A stretch of 64,000 bases of DNA from Circinella umbellata (Eukaryota > Mucoromycota > Mucoromycetes > Mucorales > Lichtheimiaceae): assembly GCA_025093555.1 (NCBI GenBank), contig JAIWNF010000051.1, positions 247,949 to 311,948 of the forward strand, read 5' to 3'. A model generated the notes under the pieces. The model made no database searches, was not told the DNA's origin, and saw nothing but the letters and a program-made list of their open reading frames with translations. Numbering within the stretch: the first letter of the stretch is position 1; every line of letters begins with the position of its first letter. Positions 1 to 9,677 of the stretch are shown one piece after another. Both the position numbers and the translations under genes were made by a program.

Positions 1-68
1 TGAAGTCGGTAAAATGCAAATTCAATTTCCCCGCCTTTTCTTTTTGTTGTTTGTATCTTATATTATAC

Positions 69-1871
69 ATGATATCACTACCCGAGAAAGAAATTGATTT
101 ACCTCTTGGATTTAATGATCCATTAAACTATTTGGAATCACTTGTTTTATGGGCAAATAAATATAAATGGCTTTATGATTTACATATTGTTGATTTCTTT
201 ACTCACGACCAATGGAATAAACTTGATCAAGAATGGACCCATGTACTTGAACAAGAAGAAAACTGGTTTGATACAGTTATTCAACTTACTTCTTTTGATC
301 CTATCATTGTAAGTTCAATATCCACATTAAAATAGTATAGGTTTCTTGAATAAAATAATAATCCATCATTTTTTTTATTTTATTTTTGGAGAGAACCCTT
401 CTTGGCCTGAAACATTAAAGAAGTATATTCAAGAATCACATCGGTTAGCATTATTAAGGAAACAACCTAGTGAGTACTTATTACACTATTATTTACAAAT
501 GATTAGACCTTAATTGTTGATTTCTATTTTTAGATAACGAAAGACATACTGAATTCAAAAAGCATATGCTATTTGGCATGACAGGTAAAAAGATTCATGA
601 GGTAATTACCGTAATAATAATAAAAGGAGACTAAGATTTTAGAATAAAAATCTTATGAACAATGTAAATTGATAATAACAAAAATTAGGTTGAGCGAATG
701 AGTGATTTAATTGATCAAGTAGCTAAACAACATGGAATATCATCCGCTCTTGATCTTGGTTCTGGGCAAGGTTATCTTTCTCGAGCACTAGCATTTCATC
801 ATGATATGAATGTATTAGCAGTTGATATGTCTGAAATTCAAACCAAAGGTGCCGAACGATTTGATCGACGTGTGATACGACATGAAGAGAAATACACAGA
901 AGAAAGTCATCGTGGACGATTAACACATATCACTGAGTTGATAACTCCAGAAAATATATCAAGTGTTTTAACACGATGGGATGATAATGATGATGATAAA
1001 AATATCAGCACTAGCGATACCATTACTACTCCTACTACACCACCTAGTACTACAACCATAAATAATGATCGCTGGTTAATTTGTGGTTTACATGCCTGTG
1101 GTGATTTATCAACATTGATTATGCGACTTTTTGCTGAAGATAACGATAAAGTATCTTGTTTGGTCAATGTTGGATGCTGTTATCATTATTTATCCGAAGA
1201 GCCAGGATGTATGTTCCCAGAAACTGGATTTCCAATGAGTGATTCATTGGCTAAAATGAACTTTACCATGGGAACGACTGCACGCGTATTAGCATGTCAT
1301 TCACCATGGCAATGGAAACATCAAAAACAAGCAAGTAAAAAGTCTTTTCAACAACATTTTTTTCGAGCTTTATTACAGGTAATGATGAAATAAATAAATT
1401 TTGGAAAAAAGCGAAAGGAGGACCGAGTTTAACCTTTTTAAATATATAAATATATTTACTTAGAAAATTATGGTGGATAAAGGTTTAGCATCAGCATCAC
1501 AAGCACCTGCATTAGCACATAGGATCAATAAAAAGAACGGATTTGCTGGTTATGTCCAAGCAGCTTTAAAAAAATTTGGTCTTCCATCTGATAGTATTAC
1601 AGAAGAAGAAGCAGAACAATACTTGGAAGAATATAAATATGCTGAAAAACAAATTACTATTTTATGGACATTACGATCGTTGATGGCACGTGTGTTAGAA
1701 AGTATTGTATTAGTTGATCGTTGGCTTTATTTAAAACACGCAGTATCATCATCACAAAATCAACAGAAAAATGGCGATGATAACGATATACCACCTAGAG
1801 GTGTCTGGATGTGGCCATTATTTGATCCAATGGAATCACCTAGAAATATGGTCTTTGTAGCATCAAAATAG
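69..1871 (+). CDS. METTL25/RRNAD1-type SAM methyltransferase
   Basis: Probable S-adenosylmethionine-dependent methyltransferase of the METTL25/RRNAD1 family; the substrate cannot be read from sequence. Five exons join in one frame: 69-308, 394-469, 534-601, 689-1378, 1464-1871, giving 493 aa. The start is the ATG at 69, preceded by AT-rich leader. Seen: a 'GMTGKKIHEVERMS' stretch just before the SAM-binding motif 'ALDLGSGQGYLSRALA', then an acidic residue in 'VLAVDMSEIQ', 'GLHACGDLSTLIMRLF' and 'LVNVGCCYHYLSEEP', all typical of this family, and a C-terminal helical region ending '...VLVDRWLYLKH'. Low-complexity Asp/Thr/Ser insert near residues 225-250. It is the first gene of the window and runs toward the transposon relic at 3446. 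Product family is confident; molecular role is inferred. Confidence 0.85.
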
Positions 1872-2896
1872 GGTCTTTTTGTTATTACGTATTATTTATT
1901 TGTATTTGTATCTGTATCACCACGCTTGCGTTTATGATAGTAATATTATTACCAGAAGGTAAAAAAATAAACCGTAATAGACGTTTATATCCTGTAAATA
2001 TAATAAAATATAGAACTACTTTTCACTGTATTATCAAATTTTACATACCATTACATACCATTACATAGTGAATAAGTCTTATGTTCCCTGCTCTTCCCTT
2101 TTTTTTGCACTTTTAACGCATTGACGAAAGAACACTGTATTTTAATCACATCCTGACCACAACTATGTAATAGAGCATAATGTAGCTCCTGTTTAAAATG
2201 AGTTTTAAAATGTCTCTTTAACCAAACACTGCGTAGCCATACACGCCATCTGCTAACAATACCTCATATGAAAAAGTTCTGGGTAGATCTGACCTAACTT
2301 GTCTGATTTCGGTTCCGCTATTCATTTACACCAAATTCAGTTAAAGCAGCAATATTTATATCATGCATAATACACCCTGACGCAATATTCACATATATCC
2401 ACAACACACACATATCAATATGTAAGATCAAAACGTAATTGGAAAACGGCATAAAAACAATATGTAAATTATGTATAAAATTCGTTTCAAAAAAAGAAGT
2501 AATAGTTAACTTCATATTTTTATTGACCAAAGAAAAAAAAAACTCCATAAACCACGGTTTTAAAGCGGGTCAATGCGGTCCACTTCCAAGCAAGTTTATG
2601 TTCTCCATAATCCAATATATATCACGATTATCAGCTACAACAAGTCGACTGTACCTAAAAAGAAAAAGAAAAAAAAGCCCGAAGTGAACGTAAAAAAAAA
2701 ACAAAACATAAAGGCCTTTGTTCACACCCCACTACGTTTCCAGAAGCAGAAAGCACATATATATCATTGAATAATTTCCCAAACACTTACATTTCCTACG
2801 TCATCTTTTCGAATGATCTGCAGAACATAACATCATATTAATGCTCTTTAATTGAATTAAAAAATACCAAAAATCGCAGATGGTAAAGAGGATACA
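1872..2896. other. Intergenic, AT-rich, no gene recognised
   Basis: This is the 3' flank of the methyltransferase gene. It holds a short direct repeat of 'acataccatt' near 2042-2066 and scattered A-runs. Short ORFs on both strands (2318-2548, 2439-2687, 2573-2770) are lysine- or phenylalanine-rich and look like chance products of A/T tracts. Confidence 0.5.
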
Positions 2897-3102
2897 AGAT
2901 AGTACCAAGCCAAGATAGTACCAATTACAGCTACCTTGTTTAAAGCAGTACCGGCCACCCTAAAAGATAGTACCGGCTACCTCAAATAAAGTAGTACCGG
3001 CTATTTCAAATGAAGTAGTACCGGCTATCTTGAGATAAGATGGTACCGATCAAAGGAGTACTGTTGAATCAGCTCCCTGTAAAGCAGTGCTGGCTACCCG
3101 AA
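2897..3102. repeat. Degenerate ~24-bp minisatellite, core 'gtagtaccggcta'
   Basis: About eight imperfect head-to-tail copies of a unit with core 'g(a/c/t)agtaccggcta(c/t)' followed by an A-rich spacer, unit length roughly 24-27 bp. The middle copies (about 2945-3035) are the best preserved and the outer ones have diverged. The array lies about 350 bp upstream of the KDZ relic start and 90 bp upstream of a TATATATAA at 3192, so it may be part of that element's 5' region. Confidence 0.8.
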
Positions 3103-3445
3103 TCATTCACGATATACTCGGGTGTGATCCCTACTAGAAAATAGAATTATGAAAAAAACAAAGCCGTTCTTGAATTTTCCTATTTTTTTTGTATATATAA
3201 CCGGGTGCAGGGAAAATTAACTACTTCTCCGACGGGCTGCTGCTCTTTATTTTGATGTCTCGGTCTTCACTATCTAGTCGACCGAATGACCGAGCAACCG
3301 AGCAACCTCACTTCATCGGTTTATTTTCCACTGAATTTCAATAAAATATATGATTCTAGAAAAAGCATCTGTCCTGTCAATCAAAAACAAACAAAACGTC
3401 AACTTTTTATTGTACTTTTTTTGTCATTACTTTTTATTTATTACA
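3103..3445 (+). promoter_or_regulatory. Putative promoter/leader of the KDZ relic
   Basis: A TATATATAA at 3192-3200 followed by 'ccgggtgcaggg' and then 'accga' motifs ('gtcgaccgaatgaccgagcaaccgag', 3276-3303), ending in AT-rich leader before the ATG at 3446. This looks like an ordinary core promoter layout, but no regulator can be named. Confidence 0.35.
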
Positions 3446-4310
3446 ATGCCTCCTAAATATCGTGGTTTCGGCACCAATGAAAAGCATACCTTTAGAAGCT
3501 TAAGTAGAACGGGAATAAGAGAAAGTACCCATGTTCAACGGGTTACGCCAACTGTTGACCAAAATGGAAGTCACCAAATTTCGTCTTCAATTAATCGAAT
3601 CCGTTCATCGGAATGGGAGGATGTTGATGATTCAACGCGAAAAAGAAAACGCAACAAAGTTGAAGATCGAATCAGAAACTGGGCCAACATTTTGCCTATG
3701 TTAACTGATGCTTTCAAGCAAGGGTGTGGTGTTGAAACACCATTGCTTGAAGCTCTCACGCCGATGGAAGATCCTTTGCTTTGTTCCTGCCCTGGAAAAA
3801 GCTCAAAGTTCACTACATGCGTATTCAAATGTGGTATGTGTAAAAGCAGTGAATTATTTTTAGTAACAATTAAAAAACGTTTTTGTTTTGCAAATGTAGG
3901 TATTCGAGCCTCCAAGATTGAATATTGCAAAAACTGCCAGGAGCACAGTTTGCCAGTGGTATTGATACGTCGACATTTGTTTCCCCTCACACCTACTGAT
4001 CCAAATGTTGCAATCCATGTTGAGCAAATTCGCACTATGCATTTAATGCATTACATTTGCCGAACATCAATCCACGCAATTGCCGAATGGGCAAGAGTGG
4101 AATATCATTACCAGGTACTTCTGCAACTTATAGCAATAAATGTATATATATATATATATATATGACATTTGACTTACATTCTATCTCATATATATAAATA
4201 TTTTATAGTTGCCCATACCAGCTTCATTTAAGCAACGACTTAGTGAAGCACTACCTATGTATGGTAGAATGGTTCTCACGCTCTTATTATTTAAATTAAG
4301 ATTTGCGTAA
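3446..4310 (+). pseudogene. Truncated KDZ transposase: N-terminal CxC1 cysteine-cluster part only
   Basis: N-terminal part of a Kyakuja-Dileera-Zisupton (KDZ) type transposase, the CxC1-like cysteine cluster. ATG at 3446 ('MPPKYRGFG'). Exons 3446-3833, 3900-4114, 4209-4310. The first intron is 66 bp, so the frame also runs through it; splicing it out rebuilds 'CVFKCGIRASKIEYC'. Seen: 'CSCPGKSS', 'CVFKCG', 'EYCKNC', then 'LIRRHLFPLTPTDPNVAIHV' and 'FKQRLSEALPMYGRMV', matching the family's cysteines, the 'xLFPxTPxxP' signature and the helix that precedes the catalytic domain. It stops at 4310 with no DGNF or downstream catalytic region, so it is a truncated copy, or a domesticated short protein. 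The longer relic at 57447-59990 has the same two intron positions, which supports both gene models. Confidence 0.65.
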
Positions 4311-5531
4311 AAGCAAAAATATACCTGCTTCTACTTTTCTCAAACTTAATCCTCAAACTGCTTATACTCCTTCAAAGCAACAACCTATATCCAATCCACG
4401 CCCTTCTAACGGCAATACTGACTCTTCCAATTCGACTCCAAGTGCAAAACGCACACGTAGTACAGTACGATTTTTTTCTATATATACGTATATATTCTCT
4501 TATTTGTTAGTCATATATTTATCGTTACTTTTTCTCTTTTTAGAGCGCAAAAACTGACTCAAGAGAACTGACTGAGGAGATGAAAGAAGAATACAAAATC
4601 CGGTTCGAGGCGTTGAAGAATGAAAAAAAGTGGGATTTGGGAAATGGTGTTTTTGTCGAAGACTTAATGTATGAGTATGGTTCCAACTGCGATTTTGAAC
4701 AGTAAGTCATATCCCTTTTTTAATTTCTATACATTGATGTGTCGCTTCCTTTTAAAACTGAAAATATTATGAATATACAGCCTTGCACACTCTTTCATTC
4801 TTGATATTCACGACCCGTGTTGGAAAAACGTATTCACATGCGCACAGCTAAAAGTTATTGCATCACATGGTAATCCGGCATTGATGGATTACGATTTGAG
4901 CTGTAAAGAACTATTTTCTTCGTTATCAAAGGTCATGAAATTGTTCAAAATGTCGTCTACAACAAACACATCCAGCGCACACGCAACTCCCTCATCTTCC
5001 TCAATAGGCGCAACTTTTGTTCCTATTACCAGTGAACAAGAAGAATCAATAATCGATGGTTTATGGAAAACAATAACAGAATATGGTTTCATCGATCCAA
5101 AAACCCGATATAACGAACACTGGATACAAAAAACTATGATAGAAATTATTGATTTATACCGTTACAAAGTAATTGAATGGGTGAAAAATGGCTCTGAAAT
5201 GGATTTTGTGATTCGAATACGTATGGTTAATTCTGGATAGAGCATTCGATGGCTTGTTTATAGAGACCAGAAGGTAATCTTTACTAGCTCATATATAATC
5301 CTTATTGATAACTTCTTTCATGCGTGACCTTTTTTATCCACTTTCTTCGTGTTTTTTAGAGACAAAACATCTGTTGCAGTAGCAGCTATTGATAATAAAG
5401 ATAGAGCAGTGACCGGATTGTGTCCAGTAGCAGAGGGGCTAAAAAAATTAAGTAAAAAATGGGAATTCTTTTTTTTGCAATTTACAACCACTGCTGGAGA
5501 TACATTGCAGGTTCTATTTTACAAAAAATGA
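4301..5531 (+). pseudogene. Decayed lineage-type gene (frameshifted), function unknown
   Basis: Unrecognised gene that resembles uncharacterised multi-copy proteins of Mucoromycota; this resemblance is recalled and untested. Exons that join in frame: up to 4464, 4544-4701, 4781-5220, then a frame change, continuing to 5273 and 5344-5531. Seen: Ser/Thr-rich start, 'WDLGNGVFVEDLMYEYGSNC', 'LAHSFILDIHDPCWKNVF', a poly-Ser linker, 'EYGFIDPKTRYNEHWIQ' and 'LDRAFDGLFIETR'. No ATG opens the first segment: an in-frame TAA lies at 4297-4299. Around 5218-5222 the reading frame must shift by one base to go from 'SEMDFVIRI' to 'WLILDRAFDGLF', so the gene is probably dead. It directly abuts the KDZ relic and could be its fused or captured 3' part. 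Confidence 0.5.
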
Positions 5532-6809
5532 ATTTTAGCACCGCTGCTGGAGTTGCCCTAATGCAATGTAATCACAAAAAACAAAAGAGAAGTAACTAAA
5601 TAACCTGCATTTCTTTTCCGATCATTACCATTATTTTTTATATCATTATACCACGTTTTTAATTGTACATAGTAATTCCTTTTAGTAGTAGTCATCATGT
5701 TAATATGAAATAGCAGTAATTAAAGTTAATTTTCTTTTTCACTATCTTCATTTCTCAATTTCCTTGTACAATAATGAAGCATTCTTAGAAATAAACGACC
5801 TATTATACTATAAACATTTTATTGTATTACGTATACGTACCAAAAAAAGACGATAATAATAGTAGAAGATGCGATCCATGGAAATTATGTAATATACATT
5901 TTTGCTTTCCTTATGAGCTAAAAAACATAACAGTAAAGAAAAATGAAAGTATCATAATACACATCACACTTTTAAACAATTTTCACAATTTTCAAAATGA
6001 CATAACCCATGAGTTTTATTAATATTATCGATTTAAACAAGAGCTATCATGTATAACTTTACTTTCTCTTGTACGTGCAAAGCAATATAACTAAACAAAT
6101 CTCTGTAGACGTGCATAGTAATCCCCCTTTTCTACGCCATTATTCATTAAAGGTCCGGAATATTAACGATGGTGGTGATGCTTATGCCTTCATGGTGGGT
6201 TATGAAAATGGGATTTAATTGTTCAAGTTACACACACTTAAATAGATTAGCGTGCCAAAATTCTAGTCTTACATTCATCGGGATAGGTGCTTTAAATTTC
6301 CTTTCTTTGATACGCGTGTAACATAAAAAGATTACCATGAATAAACCTTATCTACCAGTCTTGAACGCTGTCCAAAATAAAGTTTCCCACGCGAGAAATT
6401 CAATAATACAAAACCAAGCAGAAACAAGAATATACATAATGCTTATAATTTAAGAAAAAAAGAGCCCCATAAGTAATTTTTTATTATTATTTATGATGAA
6501 AAAATTATTGAAGCTATATAATACAATTTTTTTTTTACGGAAAGGTACTAATGTTTTTATCTTTTTTAAACCGTAATATAAACAAAACTTTGTTTTGAAC
6601 AAAATTTTCAAATAATAATAATGAAAGAGGTTTGGACTGGTGACATGTTATAATAACAAAGATATGCGAGAAAAATATGGATAAAAGAAAGGGAATGGAA
6701 TTAAAAAAAAATATATAATGCAAAAAGAAAAAGAGAGAAAGTTATGTTTTGATGATATGGCAAGCGCAGATAATATGACAGGGAATGAACAATTGGAGGT
6801 TAAAAAAAA
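5532..6809. other. Intergenic, AT-rich, nothing recognised
   Basis: This is the 3' side of the relic above and the 3' side of the P5C dehydrogenase gene. It has long A/T runs and only short phenylalanine/lysine-rich ORFs. No repeat or RNA gene was seen. Confidence 0.5.
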
Positions 6810-8490
6810 TTATTGAAGGTTGGATGGGTAAGAGAAATCTTCAATAGGGACGAAGTTTTCCTTGATGGAACGAGTAGAAACGAAACGAGTCAACAAAGTA
6901 AGAGAACCAGCCTTATCGTTAGTACCGGAAGCACGGCCACCACCGAAAGGTTGTTGACCAACAACGGCACCAGTGCTCTTATCGTTAACATAAAAGTTAC
7001 CAGCAGTGTGACGCAACAAGTTGGTACCCATTACAATGTTTTCACGGTTGTGAGCAAACAAGGCACCAGTCAAAGCATATTCAGTGGTTTCACCAATCAA
7101 CTTGCAAGTTTCTTCAAAGGAACCTTCATATTCGTAAACAGTGACGACGGGACCAAAGATTTCTTCAACCATGGTCTTGGTCTTGGGGTTGGTAGTAGAG
7201 ATCACGGTAGGTTGAACATAGTAACCAACAGAGTCATCATATTTGCCACCAGCCAAGATTTCACAATCTTCAGCAGAAGCAGCATAGTCAATGTAAGACT
7301 TAATCTTATCAAAGGAAACTTGGCTGATAACGGGACCGCTGAAATGTTGGAATTCATGGACAGGACCTTGAGTAATCTTGGCATGTTCTTGAACCAAATA
7401 ACTCTTATATTCAGCAGCCAATGCCTTAGGAACATAAACACGGGAAGTAGCAGAACACTTTTGACCTTGGTATTCAAAAGCACCACGAATGGTTTGAAGA
7501 GCAGCATGCTTCAAGTCAGCAGATTCTAAATCAGGGTGCAACATGTGGTAGTTCTTGCCACCTGTTTCACCAACGATACGAGGGTAACTCTTGAAGTTAT
7601 CGATGTTATTGGCAATGTTCTTCCACAAAGTACGGAAAACTTGGGTGGAACCAGTGAAATGAAGAGAAGAGAAATCAGGGCTAGCCAAGACAGTTTCAGT
7701 AATTTCAATAGCAGGACCAGGGATGAATTGGATGACACCAGCAGGTAAACCAGCTTCTTCCAATAATTGGAAGACCAAGTAGTTGGAGTAGACAGCCATA
7801 AGAGAAGGCTTCCAGACAACAACGTTACCCATCAAGGCAGGAGCACCAGGCAAGTTACCAGCGATAGCGGTAAAGTTGAAAGGAGTAACAGCGTAGACGA
7901 AGCCATCCAAAGCACGGTATTCAACACGGTTCCAAACACCAGGAGAGTTCTTGGGAGGTTGTTGATGATACATTTCTTCAGCGTACTTACAGTTGAAACG
8001 GAAGAAATCGGCCAATTCAGCAGCAGTATCAATTTCGGCTTGCCAGATGTTCTTACCTTGACCCAACATAGTAGCAGCCATTAACTTGTAACTAATAATT
8101 AAAATAATCATTTATATGAGTTATTTTTTTTTCCTTTGCCTTTAACAAAAAATTCACACGCCACCTTTAATTTCCCAATCTCCAACATTTCCAGTTAATT
8201 TTTTCCATAGACTTACCGGTACTTGGTGGACAACAAATCAGCAGCCTTCAAAAAGACAGCAGCACGTTCGTTGAAGGGAAGAGCTTCCCAACGATCACGA
8301 GCAGCCAAAGCACCATCAATAGCCTTTTGAGTCAAAGCAGCATCAGCTTGATGGAAAGTGCAAAGAACTTGTTTATGTTCAGAGGGGTTGACTTGCTTTT
8401 CTGTCTTACCAGTGAAGATCTAATAACAATAAATAATGAGTTATATTAGTATTCATCAATTAATATACACACACACACACACACACACAG

Positions 8491-8527
<37 letters not shown>

Positions 8528-8930
8528 CTCTACACTTTATCAACCTTTTCCCACTTAAAAGCTTATTTTTTCCCCTTTCTGTCCATTCTTTTCTTCACCA
8601 ACTTAAATCTTCATATATATATAAAATATGTATACTTACGCGTTCACCGTTAATAACAACAGGGACTTCGAAAGGAGCTTGAGCGCGCATTTCTTCTACA
8701 GCAGCTTGAAGCTTTTGGCGTTCAACGGAGCTAGGAGCATATGAGTACTAATAAACAAATAAATAATAAACATTCAGACGCGTCAATTATATATACATGT
8801 ACGCATGTTTTCATTTTACAAATAAACAAACGAAAGCAAATAAACAAAATGTGCTTTTACTTACCATAGGCTCATTGTCAATAGCAGGGAGCTTAAAGTG
8901 AGCAAGAGAAGCGGTTTGTGGGTAAGACAT
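6810..8930 (-). CDS. PUT2: Delta-1-pyrroline-5-carboxylate dehydrogenase
   Basis: Aldehyde dehydrogenase superfamily (ALDH4-type) enzyme that oxidises pyrroline-5-carboxylate/glutamate semialdehyde to glutamate with NAD+, the second step of proline catabolism. Four exons on the minus strand: 8930-8865, 8747-8640, 8419-8217, 8091-6810, giving 552 aa. The start 'MSYPQTASLAH' is the only ATG before the conserved 'FKLPAIDNEPM'. Seen: 'AVTPFNFTAIAGNLPGAPAL', 'HFTGSTQVF', catalytic Glu in 'IVGETGGKNYHML', catalytic Cys in 'YQGQKCSATSRVYV', 'EEIFGPVVTVYEY' and 'QQPFGGGRASGTNDKAG'. Length is normal for the family. Oddity: no arginine-rich mitochondrial presequence is visible, although the yeast and human enzymes are mitochondrial. 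C-rich codon use (gcc, ttc, aag) suggests high expression. Confidence 0.95.
8468..8527. repeat. (CA)n and (TA)n microsatellites inside a P5CDH intron
   Basis: A run of about twelve CA units followed by 'gacatacatacat' and about fourteen AT/TA units. It sits in the intron between exons 2 and 3 of the dehydrogenase gene, away from the splice sites. Likely length-polymorphic. Confidence 0.9.
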
Positions 8931-9677
8931 TTTGTATATATGAAAAAAGAGTTGTTTATAATGAAAAGAAGAAACAAAAAATACCAGAAATATGAACCTC
9001 CCTTTTTATATGTTGTACCTGTCAAGCAAAACTTTCCTTCCAACATAAATATAACAAAAACCACCAAACCAATCAAAATGATTTGATCGAAACTCAAAGA
9101 AAGTAAAGTTAACTGAGATTCGGTCAATTACGGACGGAGCGACAATCTATCGAATTAAGGTTTTCCGATCTGAAACAACCGCCCAATTTTATTCGCTCCG
9201 CTAAAAAAAAAAAGAAACTAATTGTTAGATAATGTAAAAGCTTGTCCCATCCTCGATAAACAGTCTGTGCGACTCATGAACCATGGTTGAATTCTCGGAG
9301 TTTATTAAATGAGATCCACTTTTTTTTTGTAACTCGTATTAAAAAAAAACGCGTCCCCCCATTCTTTCTTCCAAATGATAGGGAAACAAAAAGGTAGAAG
9401 ATAAACTGATAGAATAACAAAAAATCTATCATTTTATCTTTTTTTTTTTCATATGCAACAACTTATAACAGAAAGTATTTTTGATATCAACAAAACAATA
9501 ATAACAACGTCTTTTTATGATAAAGTAATAATAAGATATCCTTTTATGATCATGATAATAATAGTGAATATAATATAACAAATATAAAGTTATCAAATAA
9601 GAAATAATAAAACGTAACTTGTTTTAACTTTCTATTGTATAAACAGTAAAAACAAGTTTAATATACTAATAATGTAT
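8931..9677. other. P5CDH upstream region and ATG9 3' flank
   Basis: The minus-strand promoter of the dehydrogenase lies at the left edge; the right part is the 3' flank of ATG9. It is AT-rich with poly-A/T runs near 9206 and 9440. No further gene was recognised; an 88-codon minus-strand ORF at 8861-9127 is hydrophobic and overlaps exon 1, so it is treated as chance. Confidence 0.45.

Noticed and set aside
2573..2770. Lys-rich ORF resembling a nuclear localisation signal
   Set aside because: The lysines come from an A-rich run; nothing else supports coding.
2897..3102. CRISPR-like array
   Set aside because: Repeats are degenerate, spacers are similar to each other and only a few bases long, and the DNA is eukaryotic.
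6813..7529. 238-codon plus-strand ORF antisense to P5C dehydrogenase
   Set aside because: It is the mirror of a strongly conserved coding exon with biased codon use (few TTA/CTA/TCA codons), which opens the antisense frame. No domain is visible.
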